Positions 23,157 to 35,100 of a stretch of DNA of 64,000 bases are shown one piece after another. Source of the DNA: Gyrodactylus bullatarudis (taxonomy: Eukaryota; Platyhelminthes; Monogenea; Gyrodactylidea; Gyrodactylidae); assembly GCA_012064415.1 (NCBI GenBank), contig SSNU01000172.1:157828-221827 (forward strand), in the 5' to 3' direction. The position numbers and the translations under genes were made by a program. Every line of letters starts with the position of its first letter. Position 1 is the stretch's first letter. Below the pieces are notes generated by a model, which saw nothing but the letters and a program-made list of their open reading frames with translations, was not told the DNA's origin and ran no database searches.

Positions 23157-26100
23157 ATGAGTGTAAGTTATATATGTGACAATTTATTTACAGGAAACAT
23201 ACGAGGGTCATGCAGAACAAAACGGAGAGACCATTGAGATTCCATTAAAATCCGGTGATGAAGTTATTGAGCTTGATGTTGATCAGCTCCCAGATTGTGA
23301 AGAAGTTCTGAATATCCTAAACCAGGAATTGGCACCTCTAAGGGTATGGATCAATGTTGCAATGGGATACTACAAGAAAAAAATCTTTGAAGGTTTTTGT
23401 AAAATTCTTGAAGAGGCCCGTCTGAATATAAATGAACTTAAGCCCTATGATAATGAAGATTATGTTCGATTATACGACTATTTGGCACATTATTATGGAT
23501 TTAAAGCTTCAAAGTATGATTTAATTAAGATTAATTTCTATAATTATAGGGAAAAGAATAAGGAGAAACACTCTAGTCTAATAACCAAAGCCAAGACTTT
23601 ATTTACAGCTACTGATGGCATTGCCTTGTATGACCAGAATCATTTGTTAGGTCGAGCCTTTCACTTTATATACGAGGGCGAGAATTGGAATCAGGCAGAC
23701 AGTCAGTTAAATTTTGTTATAAATCAAAATGCAAACTGTGTTCCTGCCTATCTCGGTAAAGCTTGTATTGCTTTCAATAAGAAAGAATACAAAAATGCTC
23801 TTGGCTTCTATAGAAGAGCTCTCAGATTACAGCCAAATTGTCCATCTTCTGTTAGAGTTGGTATTGGTCATTGTTTCTTTAAACTTAACAATATCTACAA
23901 GGCAAGAATCGCCTTTAGTCGTGCTCTTGAGTTAGATCCTAACTCAGTCGGTGCACTAGTTGGCTTAGCAGTACTTGATTTAAATGAGAGAACCCAAGAG
24001 TCTATTAAACAAGGAGTCCAGAAGCTATCCAGAGCTTACAACTTGGATCCAACTAATCCTATGGTTCTTAATCATTTGGCTGATCATTTTTTCTACAAAA
24101 AGGAATATGATAAGGTAAATCGATTGGCCATGCATGCCTTTTGCAATACGGACAATGAGCCAATGCGAGCTGAATCTTGCTACCAATTAGCAAGAGCTTA
24201 TCACGTTGAGAACAATTTCGACAAAGCATTCCAGTATTACTATCTGGCAACTCAATTTGCTTCACCCAACTTTTTGTTGCCATTCTATGGTCTTGGACAA
24301 ATGTATCTTCATAGGAACGATTTGGAACATGTGAGTTTTCCTCTCTTTAAATTCCACTTTTCACTTGATTCATAAACATTGTGTAATCATAAGGCTGCCC
24401 AAGCTTTTGAAAAGGTCCTGAAGGAACATCCGAAAAATTATGAAACTCTAAAAATTCTCGGTCGCCTTTACGGACAATCCAACAACGTGGAAAAGTTGAA
24501 ACAAGCTAGAAATCTCTTTAAACAAGTCACGGAAATTCAGCCTGACGACGTTGAAGCTTGGATTGAATATGGTCAGCTGCTTGAGAATGACATTCAAGGG
24601 TCTTTGGATGCCTATTTGAAGGCTCTCAAATTATTGGCTGACTTTAACCTTGAAATCAGTCCTGAATTGTACAATAATATCGGTGTTCTTTATTTCATGC
24701 AAAAAGATTATGAAAATGCAGGTGTAAGTATTATTTTTCTAAATAACTTGATAACTATTAACTTGTAATTGATGGGATAACTATAAATGGAATTTTACTC
24801 TAGAACTATTTTTTCAACGCTTTGAAGCGTATCAAAGAAGATTTTCGGGAATTTCTTCCCGATTCCGAAGAGAACACAGAAGAGGACGAAGAGCTCCATC
24901 AATACTCAACTAGTCCTAAAATCCTTACCGCTTGCAATCAGTCAGGAGCTGAAGATTATCTCCATGGTCTTTCTGTCACTGTCAATTTCAACAGAGGTAG
25001 ATTATTCGAAACTATTGGTCGAACTGATTTAGCTGAAGAGATTTATCGTCTCATCCTTGTTAATCATCCCACCTATATCGACTGTTTTCTTCGATTTGGC
25101 TGTATCGCCCGTGATAGGGGTCTCATACGAAATGCATCCATCTGGTTTAATGAAGCCCTGGAGATAAAATCTGAAAATGCCGATGCTCGTTCTCTTATCG
25201 CAATGCTTCACTTTTCCAAGGGAGAGTTGGAACAAGCCCAAAAGAAATTTGAGACAATTGTCCGCCAACAAGAGTATAGAGCTGATCCATACAGCAGAAT
25301 AGCTCTTGGAAATATTTGGTTAAACTCTTTGCATCATTCAACCCGAGATAAAGATCGTAAAAGGCGTCATCAAGTAAATCCTTTTTTTAAATAACAACTA
25401 TACTATACAGTATACTTCAATGTTATGCTCATGAATGAAATTCCAAGTATGGTAAAGATTTTTTTAAACTAGGAACGTGCTCTGTCTTGCTACAAGGCCG
25501 TCCTCGCTGCTGATCCAAAGAATATTTGGGCTGCTCATGGAATCGGATGCATACTTGCTCATAAGCTGTACCTTAACGAAGCTCGTGATGTGTTCGCTCA
25601 GGTGAGAGAGGCTACCGCAAACTTTCCTGATGTCTGGATTTCAATCGCTCATATTTATGTTGAACAAAAACAATACACAGCTGCTATTCAGATGGTGAGC
25701 GATTTCTGCAAATATCTCACCTCCCCTATTATTTTGTAAAAATTCATAAATTGATTCATTATGTTTTTAATTTTCAGTATGAGAATTGCTTGACAAAATT
25801 CAACCGTCTCATGGACACAGATATTCTTCTCTACCTTGCTAGGGCTCACTTTAAAGCTGGCAATCTCAAGGAATGTAAAAACATTATTCTCAAGGCTAGA
25901 CACATAAAACCCTGGGACCCCTTACTAATCTATAATCTGGCCCTTGTACAAAAACGTCTTGCTGTCTGTGCTCTTCAAGATGAATCAAGTAGTTTTTATG
26001 CTGTATACGAAGCTATTGCAGATCTTTCAATGTCTCGTTGGTAAGTAAATCTCCTTTTTCATGAATTTATTTAAACTTGAATTCCATCTTCTTAATTAGT

Positions 26101-29100
26101 AATTACTGCACCTAGATTGGATTTTTTAAGATAATTTTTTATGATAAATTTATATTGTTAGTGTATTTTACAATGACATGAATAGAAATGCAGTCATCCG
26201 ACAAAATTAATACGAAGCTTGATGAAATTGATAGGCATTTGACAAGAGGGGTATTTGTAACTTTATCTCAGGAGAAACTGATCTTTCTTCATTTCTCAAG
26301 CTACTAATCAGCAATTTAAAAGATGAGATAATTTAAAAATTGGACAGATAAAAAAGGGTTATTAAGATGAATTTAGAAAAAAAGCTTCTCATTTTTAAGG
26401 GAATTGCGTTCAAAAATTTTCGTACAAGTATAGTTAATTCTCAAATAAATAATCTTAATACAAAAATCCTCATTAACTTTAATTTAACATACTTACTTAG
26501 AAGTAGTTATGAGTAATTAATAATATATTTCTTCCATTGTTCTTGATAAATACCAACATTTTAGTTCTAATTTACAAAATAGTACACGATAAATCGGATT
26601 TACGTTAGGTCTACAAGTAAATCTAGTAGAATTCAAACTAACCAATAGGGGGAATGCCTCCTCTAAAATACTGCAAGTTATCCTTGTATGACATGTATGA
26701 GGCAGAATGACGATTATACCCTAAACAAAAATTTGAATTACCCTTCTCAAAACTAATGTTCATAATCATTTCATAGTGCAAAATTTTCTTTTTCTATTAC
26801 GGGTCATTAACTCGATTTCGCTCTTCCACCTTCCTTTCTATTTGATTATTCATCTATCAATCTAATTGAATTTTCTCAAAGTACATTCACTCAATGTAAT
26901 TCAGGGTTCTACTAATTAATTAATCTGGTATTTTTTTAAAAGTTACAATTACAGGTGTCTTTCAATACATCGATTTCTTCTAACCCCCACACTCTCATTC
27001 ACTTTCTTTTTCTCTAATTGTCAATTTTTTTGCAAGTTTCTTATTTTGTATTCTGTATTTCATGAGTAATTCACTCAAGATTTCATTGTTACTTTGAAAA
27101 TAAATTGAGCTTTGAATGAAAAAAATCATTACAAAAGATATGAGCTTTGTTTAGCTCGATACACTCATTTTAAACTGTTTTTGTTTTCACATTCCAGCTG
27201 AGTTTATAATATCTCATGGTATCCTATTAGAATTATATTTTTGAATAACCTAACCTATTTATATCTAAATCTTTCAATGAACACCTAAAAAAGTCAATTC
27301 AGATCAACTTTGATAATTTATCACCAATAATAAATTATCAGTGATAATTTATCACCCTTCCTATGTACTTCAATGTTAAGACTGAGTAAAATAAATGGAT
27401 ATGTGTAAGGTTATACAAATTACCTTGATACTTTTTAATATTCCAATATTTTATTTTGAATTGTAGCTCTCTTGGTTATTGACTGTGGTTGAAATAATTT
27501 TCCCTCTAGGCAGATAATCTCTCTCATATGATAAAAAAGTTTATTAGGAAAATTTTAGAATCAAGTAACTCTAGTCAACCCCTCCTCCCTTTATACACTA
27601 ATCCCATACACCAAGTAAGCTTATTAAAAATAACGTCTACGCTCAACTCATTCTCATGGAAATCTTTATCTGCTTATCAAAAAAATTTCCCCTAATTTCG
27701 CAATGTGAAAAACATCAAGTCTCCTCTTTCCTACTCTGCTTCTGGTTTGAATCTCTACTCATTTCGAACAGGAATACTATTTATTTGGCAAATTCTCAAA
27801 TAAATAAATAAATATATCCAGTCTCAATTCTAATCTATTCTTCCAAAACTAATATTTGGTTGCCTCGGCCTTTTTACCAGTATCTGCAATACACTAACCT
27901 GTAATTTGACTAGAGCTCCACTTAGAATGCCGCTTATTTCGAAAGAATTTTATCATTTTTAGTGAATTTTATTTGAGAATAACTAAGAATTCATCAATCA
28001 CATTCTGTTTGTTTTACGCCTGTAACCTCAAGTATGATTTTATTGATCAATGACCTAGCTTTTCATCTCTTTCATTGACTTCTTTGTATTTGTTATGTAC
28101 AGTATTAATTTCCTTATGGCAATACTACATGCGTATGTATGACTATTCAAAACAGGGTTAATTTTAATGAGTAGTCAGTAGATCAGCTGAACCCACAACT
28201 TTTATAAGAATTTTAATGTTTGCCACCTCACGAAGCTGCAAGTCATGGACTAAATTTGAATGAATAAAGCTTCATTTGAATGTATCTTTCAATTTAGAGT
28301 TGGAAAAATCTGGGCTCTGAATTATTCTCCCTTTAAACGGATGTGTATATGATCAATCGGAAAAATGCAAAATAGTGAAATTCATAAGGAAACTCTAATC
28401 TTGCTAGGCCAATTAAGCATTTCCTGACTTGAATCGATAGTTGTATAATAATTGTTATAGCATTGGCAATTTGAATCGATCATCCCTCCCTTCTCCTCCT
28501 CCCAGTTTGGAATCCAATTAAGAGTTTCTTTGTTCTCTCCTTTCGTTATTTTGATCTTTATTTCGTCTCAGCGTAGATATGCTTCCATTCTAATTCCGAC
28601 TACCACCTACATCACTACAACAACTGGCTAAGGGGATAAAAAGACTGAATTTCTATCCTAGTCTAAATTTTCAATTCAATTTATTCTACCATCTTTCTAA
28701 TTTTACTATTTAAATTGATTCTATACAAACACTTTTCAATATTATTCATCTCGGTTATACTTCCACACGATAGTTGATCCATTGATTTCAACTAGATTCA
28801 AAATCTTTCCTATTTCATTCATCAGAGAGCAAAACTTAGTGTTTAACCCTCGAATTTGAGTAGCCCTAGGTCACTTTTTATTCATTCAATATTCGCTATC
28901 GCTTTCTATAATCTTTTGATTCACAAATATTACTCAAAAGTAAGCTTGAAACATAAATTCCAGGAAATCACATGATAGGGAACTCTTATAAATCCGTATT
29001 TTTAGAAAAAAATGTGAAAGTAAAAAATTACTCACTTGATGAAACCAATCAACCAGGTAGAGATTTATTACACATGCGGAAGTAAAAATCGTTTATTTTA

Positions 29101-32100
29101 TGCTTTTACATTGATTCTGATTATATCATTAGGATTTCAATTTTTCAGATTTTTGAATACACTAAATATCTTAAAAAATGAGAGTTAAACCGAACTATAA
29201 AGGAATAATTTTGCTTCATTACTTATGAGTAGGAGTATGAAAATTATATATTTTTAAGATAACGATATGAAATTTTGTTTGGCCATAAATAAGTTATTTC
29301 AGTTATTTTGTGTTTCTTTTCATAATGTACTGTCGTGCTAATTTTGATTCAATTTTCTCCAGCCAAAATAAAGTTAATTTATTTTCGTTCAATCATCATG
29401 AAATTAGCACCATTGGATACAGAATAAAAAATTGCAGTATCTAGTTTCCTTAAATTTCAGGCTAAAATATAATTTCATCTAATGTATATCAAGGTTCAAA
29501 GACGAGACCGTTTTTGTTAAAAGTTTGAGATTCAAGCTAAATTTTCCTTTGTTACATTCATGAGTCCTGTTGTATAACATCATCCATATGAGGTCTTTCA
29601 GCATAAAAACTACTAGAGACTCCCATTTTTGGAAATCACACATCATGAGATTTGCTTTCAATTGTATGCTTTATTTGTATTTTCCTACAATAATTATAAT
29701 CATACTTCAATATCTAAATTATCTATCCCCATCATATGCAGTTCTCACAATAGGGCATATTTAATCGATTCCCATGATTCATTTATAACTATGGACGACT
29801 ATCAAAGCATAAATCTAACGAGTTGACTATTCTTGCCTTGATTACGGTGTAGATAGACTTTTTCTTTCCAGGAAAAAAATTAAAATTTTAACATCAACTC
29901 AGATTCCAAGTTAATTATAGTTCTCATCAATCTTCTTGATCTTTGCATAGTGCTGTAATCTCTAGGACAGTAACTCTGCTAATTTTGACTCTAATGTTGT
30001 TCGCTTGCCACCTGACTATGTTTTCTTCTCGCTTGTTCAAAATTACTGTTAATTTTGCTATTTTGGATATGATGACTAGAATTTGAATAGTACGATTGTA
30101 ATTTAGCCGGTATCTTCTCTTAGCTTTCTGATAACCGAGAATACTTTTCTATTTTAATATGACATGCCCCTATTTTGCGAACACATTCCCACTACATGTC
30201 AGGTATCATAGATAAAATTCTTAATTCTTATTGGTAGATTTATCTTTGCCAGAAAAGGCTGAAATTTTTGCTATTTTTTTCTATGGATAAATGCCTCCTG
30301 ATTTTTGGCCTAGTAATCTCTCTTTCATTTTTTAACCCATAATTTTTGTCAGCTTTTTATAGCTAGAGTTTAAGTTCTGTTTATCCTTCAATTCCTTTTC
30401 CACTAACCACTTTTGATGATTCATCAGTTTAGATTACACTAATCCAACAAATGTACTATTATAATTCCATCTTGAAGAATATTCTTCTTTTTCTTCTTAC
30501 CTATACCACTCTTTTTAATTTCTAATGAGGGTTATGTCATACACACACACTGAAAGAGAGAGAGGGAGAGTAAGATTAAGGGTTCAGTGTATAATTCTAG
30601 TACTGTATCAACAAGCTCAACTTGATTTCTTTCAACTTCTCTCCATTTCACATTCTGGAAGGCTCCATGTCTCCTGATTAAACAATTATGATTATTGAAG
30701 CCACTCTTTCAAGTGAAATAGGTTTATTGATCAATAAAATTGACTTTAGTTTAACGAATCTCAAAACAATAAGCAAATTTTATCAATTCAAGTCCCAGTG
30801 GCTTATGTATGGTACAGATAACTTTCTCAAGCCATAATTCTGCTTTAAAGAAACTAAAAACACCAAAATCTGATCACCTTGAAGTCATATCTTTATTTAG
30901 CTCATTTTTGGGAAAATATCTTCTAAACTAATGATTGGTTTTTGAAAAAAATTGCAAAATCGTTATCAGCGTAATCTGAAAAAAATTTCTCTGGATCTTT
31001 AAGGGTTGAACCTAGTGCATAAGTTTTATCTTTCAACAATCATATTGAATCATTTATGATGAGTGTATTCTTTTCAGTACATTTGTCCATCTGACAAAAA
31101 TGACCGAGTTACCATATCATACTTTGGCTGAAGACGAAGCAAGGACATGTCAGGATCTTTTGTCACAGGCCAAGTACCATTTGAATAGAGCCAAATCACG
31201 TGAAGAACAAGATCGCGTTGTTAAACAGCGTCAAGATCTTGAACGTGAAGCAGAACGCCGTAGACAAACAGAACTGAATGCTCAAATCGAGGCTATGCGT
31301 CGTGAAAGAGAAAAGAAATTAGAAGAGGAACGTGAGAAATTTGTCCTCAAGGCCAAAGAGTTGGCCAAAGACGGAGCATTCATTGTCGCCGAGGTTTGTT
31401 TTACTCTTGAAATTTAATTTTCCAAGCTTTAGCGTCATTGAACACTCTTATTAAGAAAAAAATATTACAATGTTAAGATAATTTCATTGTCGAGTCTATT
31501 GCAAATTGTGTATCTATAGAATCATGGATTTTCTCAATTATCAATTTTAATATAGAGTCTAGCTGAAGGTTTTTGACTTGAAAATAAATAAATTTTTTCA
31601 ACTTGATTCGAGTTTTGTGCGACCAAAGTCCATTTCATGACTTGTGCATGCTAGTAAAATGTTCCTTAATATGCTTAGAATTGCTTTAAAAGTTTAATTA
31701 AATGTATATTTATATATCAGCAATAAAAGTTGGTTTTTATGATGCAATCTAGAATGTAACAGATTTCATCAATTTTGATAACTCCCTTCATTTACTTTTT
31801 GTCTCATTCATTCTAAAATTAATCTTTTACATTTACTCAATACATTATTTTTATTAAGACATAGGTGTATCATACCCTCGCGATCAAGTATTAAAATCGA
31901 AAAATATTATTTTTTAAATTTGTTCAGATCTTATTTTCAGATCTTAAATTTTTTAAGGAATTATTTTTTGAGGCTCTAATCAGAACAAATCGAACACTGA
32001 TTTACATAGGGAGCTTATTCTCTTTCTTTTGTAGGAAAAGAAAGGTTCAGGACGAAAACGCGGTGCCGGCCGCAGCAATGACTTTATCAACGATGGAAAT

Positions 32101-35100
32101 ATATATTCTGATGATGAAGGCAATGGAGCCAAGAAAAAATCAAAGAAAAAGGTAAAGTATTTTCTCACATTTTCTTTTTCCACTGAAATAAATTCAATTC
32201 TTTTTCTCATCCAAAGCCAAGAATGTGTGACGATTTTAATTTCATCTCTGAGAAAAAATTTCACTCTAGATACTGTTTTCTAGCTAGATTACCTCCAAGC
32301 TGAGGGATTTACTCTTGAATGGGTAAACTTAAATTATTGTAATATTTGATATTACAAAATCAAATATTGTAATTAGCCCAGCTAGCAATAATTCTGTTCT
32401 AAAATGGATAGTTTTAAAAATTGAGCTGTACTCTAGTTAGCAATTTTCCAGATCAAAATTTCCTAAACTTAAAGTTGATTTTTGAAACAAATTGCAATGT
32501 TATTTTTAATTTTGGCTGTACTCTCAGCTAGAGAAAATCATGAGCAAAATGGTTTTCAATCTGATTTCAGAGATTCTAGATATTTATGCTTAATTAATTG
32601 GATGATCATCCTTAACCAATGAAAATAAAAAAAATAATCATTTCTAGGATTTGAAAACGGTTTTGCTAAAAATTCGTTTTGAAAAATTGAACCAGATCGT
32701 ATCCATACCATGCAAATTGCAATAGTTCCCCGGTAAAATGTATTTAATTTAAGCGAAAATTTTTATTTGCCTTTTTTCCAAAATTTTGCCTGAAAAAATG
32801 CATTTTAAAAAAGCTGCCTTTTTATGGTTGCCCTACTTATTACAAATTAATTATAATTATTCTAGAAGCCTATTCCTATTATTGATAAATTTTTGTTCTG
32901 ACTCCAATAGAAAACTGAAAAGGCTACAAATGACGATGGTCTCACGAAACAGCAACGAAGTCGTGTCGTTAGCAAGGCAGTTATTTCATCAGATGATGAT
33001 AACAACTCCAGTGATGATCTTGACAGTCCCAAACGTCGGGCTATATTCAGTAGTGATGAAGAAAATGCCGGTGATTCTAGTGCCAAGAAAAAAGCAGTTA
33101 TGGATGCTACATCAGAACCTGAAGTTAGTGATCTAGATGATTCCGAGGAGGATGATTCATCTAAACGTCGTAGAAAGAGAAGGAGAAAAACTCATGAAGA
33201 ATCTCCAAAGGACAGTGATGAAGACGACAGCGGCAATGACGCCAAAAGAAAACACTTGAGGTAATTAAATCTTTTTCTTTTATATTTCTTCTCCCCCTTT
33301 GCGTACTTTGGTCTGAAATTTACGTCTCAATCAGGTATTTAACAAAAATAATAAGGGCTGAAAATCCCACAAGAATATTGGGAAATTCTTCTGTTTTATG
33401 GTTTTTACTCCAACCTTACTCCCCCCTTATCTCCAACATGTTCAACATGTGTGTATAAATAGATGAAATTTTACATTTGAGATGATTGACTTATATTGAC
33501 TCTTTCTATTCATCTCTCCAAATAAAAGATAGTGTCAAATGAAAATCTAAATAAACTTATCGATTTGATAAATGTATCCACAGGAGTCCTACTTTCATCA
33601 ATTTCTTGTATGTTTGCTTTGACATTCTATTGCATTCTATATTTTTCATGATGCAATTTTATCTAATTTCTTAAACATTTAAAGTTTAATACTGTCATCA
33701 AATCAAATTCATTCAACTTGCCATTAACTTAGTTAGCACATAAAAAATACTTTTTTTAGGACAGACTGTCGGGAACTATTAGCCAAGAGGTTTGAAGTGT
33801 ATACTTTTAGTTGAACAGTTGGATCTATCTAAAATCAATACTAGATCTCAAGTTATTATTAGATAACACAAACGGGTCTAAATTAGTCATCTTTTGCAAA
33901 GCATCATCAAAAAATCTTTATCTATTTTAGCTGTTATAGACTTGGAAAATGTCACGGTTTTCTACTCTTCCAATCTTTTATTGATTTTGAAGATGATCGA
34001 ACATGATTATACAGGATCAACATTAGACGAAAAATTTGAAGGTGCTCTCCCGGACTACATTTATATAGAGTTACATTGCATATTTTTGTTGGGGGGGGGA
34101 ACGAGTTGAAAATCCTGTTTCCAGGTGGTTTTACTTAATACTCCCGTTTCTTCTCCAGACTTGGGTCCTCTTTGCACTTTAGGAATCCATCCGTTAGTAA
34201 ACTGCCCACTATGTCTTTTCCGTCCAACGTCTAATTGCCTGGTTCATTTTCTTGCCTTTATTTGCATTAATTGTAGGTTGATTTGATATTGGATTATTTT
34301 TCACCTCTTCTTTCACTCTAATTATGGGTTGGCTCATAAATTGTTTATCAACTACAGTTGACTTTTTGGATTGTTCAATTGTCACCAATTCTACTTTAGT
34401 TCCTAGGGCTAGACTCTACTCTTGTGAATTTTGATTACCGGCTACACCCAACATCTCTGAGATTTCAATTTTGTTTTCACCTGAACTGAATTTGTGAGAG
34501 GGAGGGACTGTTAGTTTGATCATTTCTTTCCTTTTATGACCCTGGCAATCATCTTTTGTACACAAAAATTTGGCTTCAGTTTCGAAATGAAGTAGTTAGA
34601 TCATTCTACCTCGCGTGGCTGGAAAGGCTCTGATCAACTTGTTAGAGAATTGAGAAGTTTTCTGCGTCAGCTACGTGCCCCGTCTCGTGTAAATGATGCT
34701 GAACGGCACTATCGTGCTTTAGCCTCGGATGCTCTTTGATTCTCTTGCCGATGTTTCTCGTCGTTTGGTCAAAATATTTGGCACCGGACGGACACTCCTT
34801 TCTTCTTTGTGCAAGTTTTGAGATAAGATCCTTGTTCCGTCCATTCAATAGTTTTTTTGTGTTTTGTATTCTGCCTGGGAATGTCCTCCTGGTTATTTGT
34901 GTTAGTTTGTTTCTCAAAATGGACTTGCAGCTTAGATAGATGGATTCTTCGTCATCTTCCAATTCCTCATTCTTGGGCTTCGCGTGTGCATTCTTTTCAA
35001 TGAATGATTATGGATAGCCGTCTCGCATCACCGTAATTTCGTGCGAAATTTTGTAGTATTCGAATCTTGTTTCAGCAATTCAAGATTCTTGTTAAACTTT

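Noticed and set aside
23176..23193. Non-ATG start for CTR9 in continuous frame
   Set aside because: It needs a GTG start just after an in-frame stop. The upstream ATG plus 31-nt intron gives Met-Ser, as in other CTR9 proteins.
33894..34109. 71-codon plus-strand frame
   Set aside because: No homology and low-complexity ends. It overlaps the degraded minus-strand stretch in a CTR9 intron.
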